Assembly (NCBI GenBank): GCA_002691365.1
Contig: NZHL01000019.1
Span: 1-15,607 of the forward strand
Direction: 5' to 3'
Length of the DNA stretch: 15,607 nt
Source of the DNA: Fidelibacterota bacterium
GTDB taxonomy: Bacteria; Fidelibacterota; Marinisomatia; Marinisomatales; S15-B10
Under the pieces are notes generated by a model. It had not been told where the DNA came from, did no database searches, and worked only from the letters and a program-made list of their open reading frames with translations. The position numbers and the translations under genes were made by a program. Position 1 is the first letter of the stretch. Each line of letters opens with the position of its first letter. Positions 8,573 through 15,607 of the stretch are shown here, piece after piece.

Positions 8573-9112
8573 TTAAGTTAAAGACTTTACAAACTTTATT
8601 AAATCATCAACTAAGCCATTAATTCTAGTCATTATATTATCATTTAACTTAGAATCAGTAATAAAATCAGTACCTGTAACATAAACAAATCTTGGAATAA
8701 TAACACACCTATGATCTAACATTAATGAATTAGCTAAGGACATAACTGACATATAACTCTTTTCACCGCCTGCTATACAAACAAATGCTAAAAATTTTTC
8801 CTTCCAAGCATTTCCTGTCATTTCAATTAAATTTTTCAAAGCTGAATTAATATTATAATTATATATAGGTGTAAATATAATAATCCCATCACTTTTATTT
8901 ATTTTATGATTTAAATCTAAAACAATTTTATTATTTAAATGATTACTTCCATTACATAGTGGAATATCAAATTCACTTAATAGAATTAGTTCACTATTAA
9001 ACTTGGAATCATTTTTCTCATTTATTTTTTTTATTAACAAATCTGTTATAAATGAAGATTTACTATCTTTATTCATATTAGAATTAATTACTAAATATTT
9101 ATTTTTTTTCAA
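8573..9112 (-). CDS. NADPH-dependent FMN reductase-like flavoprotein
   Basis: Flavodoxin-fold protein of the NADPH-dependent FMN reductase family, whose members reduce FMN, quinones or other electrophiles with NAD(P)H in the cytoplasm. The 179 residues begin with beta-strand KYLVINSN and a phosphate-binding loop rich in Ser/Lys (11-20). The flavin-contact segment TPIYNYNINSALKNLIE (81-97) corresponds to the usual PEYN-S-P-LKN motif. AGGEKSY (114-120) is the second loop, followed by a strand near 136-146. The start is TTG at 9112: an in-frame TAA lies three codons upstream, and the next ATG (9076) would remove the first beta-strand. The start overlaps the end of the protease gene by 14 bases, implying translational coupling. 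The true substrate is unknown. Confidence 0.82.
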   Translation of the reverse strand: MKKNKYLVINSNMNKDSKSSFITDLLIKKINEKNDSKFNSELILLSEFDIPLCNGSNHLNNKIVLDLNHKINKSDGIIIFTPIYNYNINSALKNLIEMTGNAWKEKFLAFVCIAGGEKSYMSVMSLANSLMLDHRCVIIPRFVYVTGTDFITDSKLNDNIMTRINGLVDDLIKFVKSLT

Positions 9113-10334
9113 TTTTTTTTACTCTTTCATAAACAGGAGGATGACTATATTCTAAAAATACAGTAAACGGGTGAGGAGTCAAATGTGATAAATTACTTGA
9201 AGCTAAACCTTTTAACATAGAAATTAACGCTTTTGGATTTTTAGTAGTTTCTAAAGCATATTGATCTGCTTCGAATTCGTTCTTTCTACTTATTGCTATT
9301 GAAATTAATGATATTACCATGTTTAAAGGAGCAAATAACAATCCAAAAAAAACTAACCCTCCATAAATTGAAGGCTCAGAAACCCCAAATACATTAAACA
9401 AACCAACTCTATTAATTATGATATTAAACAAAAATAACATTAATCCAGTTTGAATTACACTAACAATCATACCAAATAATATATGTTTTTTTTTATAATG
9501 ACCTACCTCATGAGCAACAACTGAAACTATCTCATCCGTATTATGATTTTTAACCAAAGTATCAAATAATGCAATTCTTTTACTCTTACCAAAACCAGTA
9601 AAATATGCATTTGAATGATTTGACCTTTTACTTCCATCCATTATATCTATTTTTGATATTGGAAAATTATTTTTTTTTGAGTACTTAGCAATAGCAGTTT
9701 TTAATTCACCATCACCTAGAGGAGTAAATTTATTAAACATAGGAGCTATAAAATGAATAAAAATTGGCTGAATTAAGATAGAAAAAAAAGTTAAAAAAAT
9801 CCATACAATCAACCAACCAAATTCATCAAAATAATTAAAAAAAGATAATATTAAAAACATTGTAATTCCACCAATAAAAAAAATTAGGAAATAACTTTTT
9901 AATTTATCCTTAATAAAAATTGAAATTGTCATTTTATTAAATCCAAATTTTTCTTCAATTACAAAATTCTTAAATAGGGAAAATGGGAGATTAATTAAAT
10001 CATTTATTACAAATATTATAAGAAAAAAAACCAATCCTGCATAAACAGGATTTGTTGTCTTGGATCTTACAAATTCATCTAAAATTCCAAAAAACCCAAA
10101 ATGAATAACCACCATTATTAATAAAAAACTAAATGAAGATGAAAATAAACTAAATTGGGAGTTGCTTTTTAAATATTTTTGTGATTTTGCATATTTATCT
10201 TCATCGTAAACCCCCTCAAATCCTTTTGGAAGAGTCTCAGAAATACTATTCATATTTAAAATAGTGCTTGTTGATGAAATTAAATATTCAAAAACAATCG
10301 CTGTAATAATTATAATATAAAAAATAGGTTCCAT
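9099..10334 (-). CDS. Ste24-type M48 membrane metalloprotease (CAAX prenyl protease 1 homologue)
   Basis: Integral-membrane zinc protease of family M48. Eukaryotic Ste24 trims prenylated CAAX proteins, while bacterial homologues probably act in membrane protein quality control. The 411 residues have a hydrophobic first helix (about 4-20), the family block LPKGFEGVYDEDKYAKSQ (35-52), further membrane segments near 65-85, 98-118, 147-167, 173-197, 285-308 and 324-350, and the zinc site HEVGH at 275-279. The third ligand is E353 in NEFEAD, with D357 completing the ExxxD motif, and the C-terminal HPFTVFLEYSHPPVYERV is a Ste24 signature. I chose ATG 10334, four bases after the gcvP stop, because its N-terminus matches the family. 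A TTG at 10358 inside gcvP would add eight polar residues (419 in all). Neither start has a clear ribosome binding site. The gene end overlaps the next gene by 14 bases. A role linked to the neighbouring metabolic genes is not apparent. Confidence 0.92.
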   Translation of the reverse strand: MEPIFYIIIITAIVFEYLISSTSTILNMNSISETLPKGFEGVYDEDKYAKSQKYLKSNSQFSLFSSSFSFLLIMVVIHFGFFGILDEFVRSKTTNPVYAGLVFFLIIFVINDLINLPFSLFKNFVIEEKFGFNKMTISIFIKDKLKSYFLIFFIGGITMFLILSFFNYFDEFGWLIVWIFLTFFSILIQPIFIHFIAPMFNKFTPLGDGELKTAIAKYSKKNNFPISKIDIMDGSKRSNHSNAYFTGFGKSKRIALFDTLVKNHNTDEIVSVVAHEVGHYKKKHILFGMIVSVIQTGLMLFLFNIIINRVGLFNVFGVSEPSIYGGLVFFGLLFAPLNMVISLISIAISRKNEFEADQYALETTKNPKALISMLKGLASSNLSHLTPHPFTVFLEYSHPPVYERVKKIEKK

Positions 10335-10338
10335 GATT

Positions 10339-13164
10339 TTATTTTTTATACATTTCAACTGGAAGACATGTACATATCAAATTTCTATCACCAAGTGCAT
10401 TATCTACTCTACTACAACTTGGCCAAAATTTATTTTCATTAGAATTTTTCAAAGGAAAAGCAGCTTGTTTTCTCGAATAAGAATAATTCCAATTATCCTC
10501 TAATAATTTTAAGGCTGTATGAGGTGCATTTTTTAACAAATTATTATTTTTATCACATATTCCATCTTCAATTTCCTTGATTTCTTTTCTAATACTAATC
10601 ATTGATTCGGCAAACCTATTTAGCTCATTTATATCCTCACTCTCTGTTGGTTCTATCATCATAGTTCCTACGACTGGCCAACTCATAGTAGGGGCATGGA
10701 AACCATAATCAATTAATCTTTTTGCAATATCTTCCTCAGAGATATCAGCACTTTTTCTAAATGGTCTTAAATCAATAATAAATTCATGAGCTATAAGACC
10801 ATTTTTAGCAGTGTATAAAATTTTATAATGATTAGATAATTTTTTTGCAAGGTAATTAGCATTTAAAATAGCAATTTTAGTAGCTTTTGATAAGCCACTT
10901 CCACCCAACATAGAAATATATGACCATGGGATTGTCAAAATAGATGCACTACTATAATCAGATGAAGAAATAGGTCCAATTTTATTATTATTGTTATCTT
11001 CAAAGAGATTTTTAGGTAAGAAAGGACTTAACTTTTTTGACACACAAATTGGCCCCATCCCCGGCCCTCCTCCTCCATGAGGAATAGCAAAAGTCTTGTG
11101 TAAATTCAAATGACATACATCAACTCCGATTTCACCTGGCTTGCTGAGGCCTACCATTGCATTCATATTTGCTCCATCCAAATAAACAAATCCACCATTT
11201 TCATGAATAATTTTGCAAATTTCAATCATATCATTTTCAAAAACACCATGAGTAGATGGATAAGTTATCATCAATGCAGCCAAATCATTATTGGCCTTCT
11301 TTACTTTTTCAATTAAATCATTTTTATCAATATTTCCATGATTATCACAATTAATGACCCAAACTTCCATTCCTGCTAAAATCGCACTTGCGGGGTTGGT
11401 TCCATGTGCTGAAGAAGGAATTAAACATATTTTTCTATTTTGTTGACTATTTTTTTTGTGATAAGCTCTTATAACTAATAAACCTGCATATTCTCCTTGG
11501 GCACCAGAATTAGGTTGAAATGATATATCATTAAAACCTGTAATATCAGTTAACCATTTCTTTAAATCATCAATCATTAACTTATAACCTTTAGAATGTT
11601 TTTTATCTACAAAAGGATGTAAATTCGAAAAACCTGGATTTCTTAAAGAATGTAGTTGAGAAGATGCATTTAATTTCATTGTACAAGAACCCAATGGAAT
11701 CATTCCATTGGCTAATGAAAAATCTTTTTTATCTAATTTCCTTATATATCTCATTAATTTTGTTTCTGAGTGAAAAAAATTAAAGACGTCATTTTGCATA
11801 AATCTTGATTTTCTTTTATGTCCATTAAAATTATTTTTTTCTAAAACCACATCTTTAACTTGAACTCCAAAACATTTTAAAAGATTAATAATATCATTTT
11901 CATCCTTTGTTTCATCTAAAGAAACACTAACTGAATTATCATTAAATTCTCTAATAAAGATATTTTTTTCTTTAGCAATTAATTTCCAATCATTTTGTGG
12001 AAAAAAACGTATTGTATCAAAAAAAGTTGAAGTCAAAACTTCAATGCCTGATTTTTTTAATATTTTATGAACAAATTTTGTTTTTGACGCTATTGTCTCA
12101 GCTATTGATTTTAAACCTTCAGGACCATGATAAACCCCATACATGCTTACCATTATGGCTAATAAAACTTGCGAAGTGCATATATTTGAAGTAGCTTTAT
12201 CTCTTCTAATATGCTGCTCTCTTGTTTGAAGTGCCATTCTAAATGCATTATTTCCGTCTTTATCTTTAGTTATACCAATAATTCTTCCAGGAATTAATCT
12301 TTTAAATTCATTCGAAGTTGAAAAAAAGGCTGCATGTGGACCTCCATATCCAAGTGGCACACCAAACCTTTGTGAATTTCCTATTACAACGTCAGCATTA
12401 AATTCACCTGGGGGCTTAATTAATGTCAATGCCATTAAATCTGAGGCAACACAAACAAAAGTGTTGTTTTTATGAGCTTCATTGATAAAATCAGAATAAT
12501 TGATGATTTCACCTGATGAATTTGGATATTGAATAATAGCACCAAAAACTTCATTATTAAATTTAAATTTTGAGTAATGTTCAACATTAATTTTAATACT
12601 CAAAGCTTCAGCACGAGTTTTAATTATCTCAATGGTTTGTGGATGACATTCAGAATCTACCAAGAAAATTGAGCCATTTTTACTTTTTCTGAAAAACATA
12701 TTCATTGCTTCAGCTGCAGCGGTTCCCTCATCAAGCAATGATGCATTAGATATAGGCAATCCAGTAAGATCGCTAACCATAGTTTGAAAATTTAACAAGG
12801 CTTCTAATCTACCTTGGGAGATTTCTGATTGATATGGCGTATATGCTGTATACCAAGATGGATTTTCTAAAATATTCCTCAAAATTACCTGAGGAATAAT
12901 ACAAGGATAATAACCTTGACCAATATAACATTTACCAGTTGTATTTAACTTGGCATATTCATCTAATTTCTCGATGACTTTAGATTCTGATAAATTCTTT
13001 GGATAGATTAATTTTTTTCTTTGTTTAATTGAATTAGGAATTACTTCATTTATAAAATCATCAAGATTATTAAACCCCAAAAAGTTTAGAATTTTTTTTT
13101 CATCATTTGACAATAGACCAATATGTCTTTTTTGAAAATTATCAGTAAAACTATTTTTTTTCAT
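10339..13164 (-). CDS. gcvP: Glycine dehydrogenase (decarboxylating), glycine cleavage P-protein
   Basis: PLP enzyme that decarboxylates glycine and passes the aminomethyl group to the lipoyl arm of H-protein, the first step of the glycine cleavage system. At 941 residues this is the full-length homodimeric form, with the two halves in one chain rather than split gcvPA/gcvPB. The N-terminus has the usual FQKRHIG and the [22 protein letters not shown] and [12 protein letters not shown] blocks. The C-terminal half has the SCTMKLNA and [11 protein letters not shown] regions, and the PLP lysine is K690 in [18 protein letters not shown]. The gene is intact. The ATG at 13164 lies inside the last codons of rocD (14-base overlap), so translation is probably coupled. 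No gcvT or gcvH is in the window and no glycine riboswitch can sit directly in front of gcvP, because its start is buried in rocD. The rest of the cleavage system must be encoded elsewhere. Confidence 0.97.
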   Translation of the reverse strand: MKKNSFTDNFQKRHIGLLSNDEKKILNFLGFNNLDDFINEVIPNSIKQRKKLIYPKNLSESKVIEKLDEYAKLNTTGKCYIGQGYYPCIIPQVILRNILENPSWYTAYTPYQSEISQGRLEALLNFQTMVSDLTGLPISNASLLDEGTAAAEAMNMFFRKSKNGSIFLVDSECHPQTIEIIKTRAEALSIKINVEHYSKFKFNNEVFGAIIQYPNSSGEIINYSDFINEAHKNNTFVCVASDLMALTLIKPPGEFNADVVIGNSQRFGVPLGYGGPHAAFFSTSNEFKRLIPGRIIGITKDKDGNNAFRMALQTREQHIRRDKATSNICTSQVLLAIMVSMYGVYHGPEGLKSIAETIASKTKFVHKILKKSGIEVLTSTFFDTIRFFPQNDWKLIAKEKNIFIREFNDNSVSVSLDETKDENDIINLLKCFGVQVKDVVLEKNNFNGHKRKSRFMQNDVFNFFHSETKLMRYIRKLDKKDFSLANGMIPLGSCTMKLNASSQLHSLRNPGFSNLHPFVDKKHSKGYKLMIDDLKKWLTDITGFNDISFQPNSGAQGEYAGLLVIRAYHKKNSQQNRKICLIPSSAHGTNPASAILAGMEVWVINCDNHGNIDKNDLIEKVKKANNDLAALMITYPSTHGVFENDMIEICKIIHENGGFVYLDGANMNAMVGLSKPGEIGVDVCHLNLHKTFAIPHGGGGPGMGPICVSKKLSPFLPKNLFEDNNNNKIGPISSSDYSSASILTIPWSYISMLGGSGLSKATKIAILNANYLAKKLSNHYKILYTAKNGLIAHEFIIDLRPFRKSADISEEDIAKRLIDYGFHAPTMSWPVVGTMMIEPTESEDINELNRFAESMISIRKEIKEIEDGICDKNNNLLKNAPHTALKLLEDNWNYSYSRKQAAFPLKNSNENKFWPSCSRVDNALGDRNLICTCLPVEMYKK

Positions 13165-14404
13165 ATGCTAAAAATGATGTTTCAATAATTTCACATGCTC
13201 TCAAAATTGATTTTTCGTTAATTATAAGAGGAGGAGCAAATCTTATAATATTACCATGAGTTGGTTTAGCCAAAAGTCCATTATTTTTTAATTCAATACA
13301 AATATTCCAAGCGGTACGACTATTTGGAGAATCATTAATTTCGATAGCATTTAATAAACCTTTACCTCTTACTTCCTTGATTAAATTTGTTCTTTCCATA
13401 GTTTGAGCAACTTTACTTCTAAAAATTTTTCCTAAATTATAAGAGTTTTCAACCATTTTTTCTTCTATGATTACTGATAATGCAGTTTGAGCAACTTTAC
13501 ATGCTAATGGATTTCCTCCATAAGTTGAACCATGTTGACCAGGCTTAATTGTCAACATTATTTCATCGGAGCTTAATACTGCAGAAACTGGTAACATTCC
13601 TCCAGAAAGTGCCTTACCTAAAACTAAAATATCTGGTTTTACATTCTCATAATCACAACACAACATTTTACCAGTTCTTCCTAATCCAGTTTGTATTTCA
13701 TCTGCAATAAAAAGTACATTGTTTTCCTTACATAAATTATAAGCTTGTTTTAGATAACCTTCATCTGGAACAATAACACCAGCTTCTCCTTGAATAGGCT
13801 CAAGCATTAATCCTGCAACATTTTCATCTTGCAGAGCAATCCTTAAAGACTCTAAATTATTATATGGAATAATTTCAAAACCAGGTATAAACGGACCATA
13901 ATCCTCATAACAATCAGGGTCAGATGAAGATGAACATGCAGCTAATGTTCTTCCCCAAAAGTTTCCTTCAACAAATAAAATTTTTGCTTTATTCTTTTTA
14001 ACACCCTTTACCTTATAAGCCCATTTCCTGCATAACTTAATTGCAGTTTCACCCCCCTCAACGCCTGTGTTCATTGGTAATACTTTATCATAACCAAATA
14101 ATTGGGTTATAAATTCTTCATATGTTCCTAAAACATCATTGTAGAATGCTCTGGAAGTTAATTGCAATTGTTTAGCTTGATCAATTAATACTGAAATTAT
14201 TTTAGGATGACTGTGACCTTGATTAACAGCTGAATAAGCAGATAAAAAATCTAAATATTCATTATCTTCAACATCCCATACTTTTATCCCATCTCCTTTT
14301 TTTAACACAACAGGTAATGGTTTATAATTATGAGCTCCATATTTATGCTCTAAATTAATTGCATCAGTTGTAGAAATTTTATTTTCCTTCAATTGGAAAT
14401 CCAT
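13151..14404 (-). CDS. rocD: Ornithine aminotransferase (ornithine-oxo-acid transaminase)
   Basis: Class III PLP aminotransferase moving the delta-amino group of ornithine to 2-oxoglutarate, giving glutamate and glutamate-5-semialdehyde in arginine/ornithine catabolism or proline synthesis. The 417 residues match the family length of about 400-440. Diagnostic segments are [13 protein letters not shown] (22-34), [14 protein letters not shown] (54-67), the active-site loop SRAFYND (84-90), [10 protein letters not shown] (112-121), D235 in ADEIQTG contacting the PLP ring nitrogen, and K264 in LGKALSGG forming the Schiff base. YGAHNY, AVNQGH and TGVEGGE favour ornithine aminotransferase over acetylornithine or 4-aminobutyrate aminotransferases. 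The ATG at 14404 gives the expected N-terminus; no good Shine-Dalgarno is seen. It is the first minus-strand gene after the divergent region and its end overlaps gcvP by 14 bases, so it probably heads an operon. Confidence 0.95.
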   Translation of the reverse strand: MDFQLKENKISTTDAINLEHKYGAHNYKPLPVVLKKGDGIKVWDVEDNEYLDFLSAYSAVNQGHSHPKIISVLIDQAKQLQLTSRAFYNDVLGTYEEFITQLFGYDKVLPMNTGVEGGETAIKLCRKWAYKVKGVKKNKAKILFVEGNFWGRTLAACSSSSDPDCYEDYGPFIPGFEIIPYNNLESLRIALQDENVAGLMLEPIQGEAGVIVPDEGYLKQAYNLCKENNVLFIADEIQTGLGRTGKMLCCDYENVKPDILVLGKALSGGMLPVSAVLSSDEIMLTIKPGQHGSTYGGNPLACKVAQTALSVIIEEKMVENSYNLGKIFRSKVAQTMERTNLIKEVRGKGLLNAIEINDSPNSRTAWNICIELKNNGLLAKPTHGNIIRFAPPLIINEKSILRACEIIETSFLAYEKK

Positions 14405-14522
14405 ACTTTTGAACTTAGTTTTATTGTAAATATAATTAACTTAAATTTATACATTATATACACCATTAAATTAAGAGAATTTGTATTAATAATAAAATTC
14501 AAATATTAAAAAATTTATTTAA
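14405..14522. promoter_or_regulatory. Divergent intergenic region with promoter(s) for rocD and the SRPBCC-like gene
   Basis: These 118 AT-rich bases separate the two divergent transcription units, so promoters in both directions are expected. On the minus strand a TATAAT at 14453-14458 lies about 48 bases upstream of the rocD ATG, a plausible -10, though no good -35 is found at 16-18 bases. On the plus strand several AT-only words could serve as a -10 but none stands out. I see no gene, riboswitch-like fold or strong inverted repeat here. Confidence 0.5.
14453..14458 (-). promoter_or_regulatory. Candidate -10 box (TATAAT) for rocD
   Basis: Perfect TATAAT on the minus strand in GGTGTATATAATG. 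Standard geometry would start transcription near 14446 and leave a leader of about 42 bases before rocD. The lack of a recognisable -35 and the AT-rich background keep this tentative. Confidence 0.35.
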
Positions 14523-14969
14523 ATGAAATATACCCAAGAAGTTTCAATAAAAAAGTCAGCATTAAATCAAATTAAAAAAAACTTTCAAGAACCAGCTTTT
14601 ATAAAATTTTTAATAATTGGACAGCCAGTTAAAATATTAAAATGGGAAGGCATTAAAAATAATATGGAAGCACAATTTAAAATCTGGTTATTTAAATGGC
14701 ATACGATGTCAGTCTATCACTCTGATTTTGAATCTTCAAATAATAGTTTTGAATTTAAAGACCATGGTAAAATTTTACCTTTTGGGTTAATTAGCTGGCT
14801 ACACATTCATCGCATATATAAAAAAAATGAACTTATTATTATTAAAGATGAATTGAATTTTAAACACAAAAACAATTTTTTAGGAATTTTCATTTACCCT
14901 ATAATGGTTTTCCCTATTGCAATAAGAAAAATTCTCTACCCTGTATATTTTAAATTTTTAAAAAAATAA
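14523..14969 (+). CDS. Small SRPBCC (START/Bet v1-like) domain protein, function unknown
   Basis: A 148-residue protein that I place tentatively in the SRPBCC/polyketide-cyclase-like ligand-binding superfamily. The order of elements fits: a short N-terminal strand (about 3-8), a helix region (12-28), strand IKNNMEAQFKIWLF (44-57), WHTMSVYHSDFE (59-70) where family members have an alternating strand, FKDHGKILPFGLISWLHIHRIYKKN (78-102) corresponding to the D-G-F-W-H-H strand pair, then IIIKDELNFK (105-114) and a long hydrophobic C-terminal helix (about 117-146). It lacks a signal peptide. The C-terminal stretch 118-133 is hydrophobic enough that membrane association is possible. No catalytic residues can be named. 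There is no clear ribosome binding site before ATG 14523. It ends 24 bases before the YaaA-family gene on the same strand, so the two may be co-transcribed. The family call rests on pattern memory, not a search. Confidence 0.6.
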   Translation: MKYTQEVSIKKSALNQIKKNFQEPAFIKFLIIGQPVKILKWEGIKNNMEAQFKIWLFKWHTMSVYHSDFESSNNSFEFKDHGKILPFGLISWLHIHRIYKKNELIIIKDELNFKHKNNFLGIFIYPIMVFPIAIRKILYPVYFKFLKK

Positions 14970-14982
14970 CTATATTCCATAT

Positions 14983-14988
14983 AAAGGA
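14983..14988 (+). promoter_or_regulatory. Ribosome binding site of yaaA
   Basis: AAAGGA five bases before ATG 14994 is one of the clearest Shine-Dalgarno sequences in the window. It fixes the start of the YaaA-family gene and shows that this organism does use such sites, even though many genes here lack one. Confidence 0.7.
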
Positions 14989-14993
14989 TAAAA

Positions 14994-15607
14994 ATGATTG
15001 CAGTTGTTTCCCCAGCCAAAACTCTAGATTTTGATTCACCTTCACAATCAAATAGTTACTCACAATGTGACTTTCTTAATGAATCATCTAAACTAGTTAA
15101 CGAAACAAAAAAACTTGAAAAAGAAGATTTAAAGAGATTAATGAATATAAGTGATAAGTTAGCAAGCTTAAATTCAGACCGTTTTCAAAACTGGTCTATA
15201 CCTTTCAATATTAAAAATTCAAAACAAGCAATTTTTGCTTTTCAAGGTGATACATACACTGGGTTAAATGCAAATTCATTTGACTCAAACGATCTTTCAT
15301 ATGCTCAAAATCACTTTAGAATATTATCAGGTTTATATGGTTTGTTAAAACCATTAGATTTAATTCAACCATATCGATTAGAGATGGGAATTAAATTAAA
15401 AATTGAAACCAATAAAAATCTTTATGAATTTTGGAGTAATAAAATTAGCCTGAAATTAAATGAAGAATTAAAAAAACATAAAAATAAAACAATAATTAAT
15501 TGTGCTTCAAATGAATATTTTAAATCTGTTGATTTAAAAACTTTAAATGGAAAAGTTATAACACCGATATTCAAGGACATTAAAAATGGTGTTCCTAAAT
15601 TAATCTC
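14994..15607 (+). CDS. yaaA: YaaA/UPF0246 (DUF328) family protein, peroxide-stress related (C-terminus cut by window edge)
   Basis: Member of the YaaA family; in E. coli YaaA is induced by peroxide through OxyR and limits damage by lowering free intracellular iron. The visible 204 codons (of about 250-260 in the family) start MIAVVSPAKTLDF and include the ISDKLASLN block (about 51-59), FQGDTYTGL (82-90), the signature RILSGLYGLLKPLDLIQPYR (108-127) followed by LEMG, NLYEFW (140-145) and NCASNEYF near 167-174. The frame is open to the right edge with no stop, so the truncation comes from the window and not from a broken gene. A strong AAAGGA ribosome binding site precedes the ATG. It follows the SRPBCC-like gene by 24 bases. 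No OxyR-type operator can be recognised in the short gap. Confidence 0.93.
   Translation, partial: MIAVVSPAKTLDFDSPSQSNSYSQCDFLNESSKLVNETKKLEKEDLKRLMNISDKLASLNSDRFQNWSIPFNIKNSKQAIFAFQGDTYTGLNANSFDSNDLSYAQNHFRILSGLYGLLKPLDLIQPYRLEMGIKLKIETNKNLYEFWSNKISLKLNEELKKHKNKTIINCASNEYFKSVDLKTLNGKVITPIFKDIKNGVPKLI

Noticed and set aside
10335..10358. TTG at 10358 as the protease start, overlapping gcvP by 20 bases
   Set aside because: The eight extra residues are polar and Lys-rich and are not part of the Ste24 N-terminus, while ATG 10334 begins right at the hydrophobic segment. It cannot be fully excluded.
14405..14522. Riboswitch or small RNA in the divergent intergenic region
   Set aside because: Almost pure A/T, no GC-rich stems or recognisable aptamer core, and only 118 bases long.
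1..15607. Defence island, mobile element, CRISPR array, prophage or other novel multi-gene system
   Set aside because: All genes except one small protein belong to recognisable housekeeping or metabolic families, with no transposase, integrase, direct-repeat array, tRNA-linked junction or change in base composition seen by eye.

Overview
The window is a strongly AT-rich (about 30% GC by eye), gene-dense piece of a bacterial chromosome. Nine genes run on the minus strand from about 14404 down to the left edge, and two run on the plus strand from 14523 to the right edge. Gaps are short, several genes overlap, and I see no mobile element, tRNA, rRNA, CRISPR array or convincing terminator. Together this suggests a streamlined, possibly marine, low-GC bacterium. 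Taxonomy cannot be fixed by reading alone. The GltB/GltD pair resembles the plant/cyanobacterial/Bacteroidota style of glutamate synthase more than the E. coli style. TGA serves as the gltB stop, so the standard bacterial code fits.

Layout, following minus-strand transcription from right to left. A divergent intergenic region (14405-14522) separates the two strands. Then come ornithine aminotransferase (13151-14404), glycine dehydrogenase P-protein (10339-13164), a Ste24-type M48 membrane protease (9099-10334), an NADPH-dependent FMN reductase-like flavoprotein (8573-9112), single-stranded DNA-binding protein (8090-8554) and an Lrp/AsnC regulator (7588-8037). After a 138-base gap follow gltB (2890-7449), gltD (1285-2850) and a GlcD-type FAD-linked 2-hydroxyacid dehydrogenase cut by the left edge (1-1257). 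On the plus strand are a small SRPBCC-like protein (14523-14969) and a YaaA-family protein cut by the right edge (14994-15607).

The metabolic theme is amino-acid nitrogen and one-carbon flow. Ornithine aminotransferase yields glutamate, GcvP decarboxylates glycine (the full cleavage system releases CO2 and ammonia), and GltBD returns glutamine nitrogen to glutamate. The GlcD-like enzyme may make glyoxylate, the precursor of glycine, if glycolate is its substrate. The Lrp-type regulator directly upstream of gltB is a natural candidate regulator of this set, as Lrp is for gltBD in E. coli.

I found no previously undescribed system. The most unusual sequence features are two nearly identical 14-base stop/start overlaps built on an A8 run (rocD/gcvP and protease/flavoprotein), a -10-like box placed so that the lrp-like mRNA could be leaderless, and a candidate Lrp site in front of gltB.
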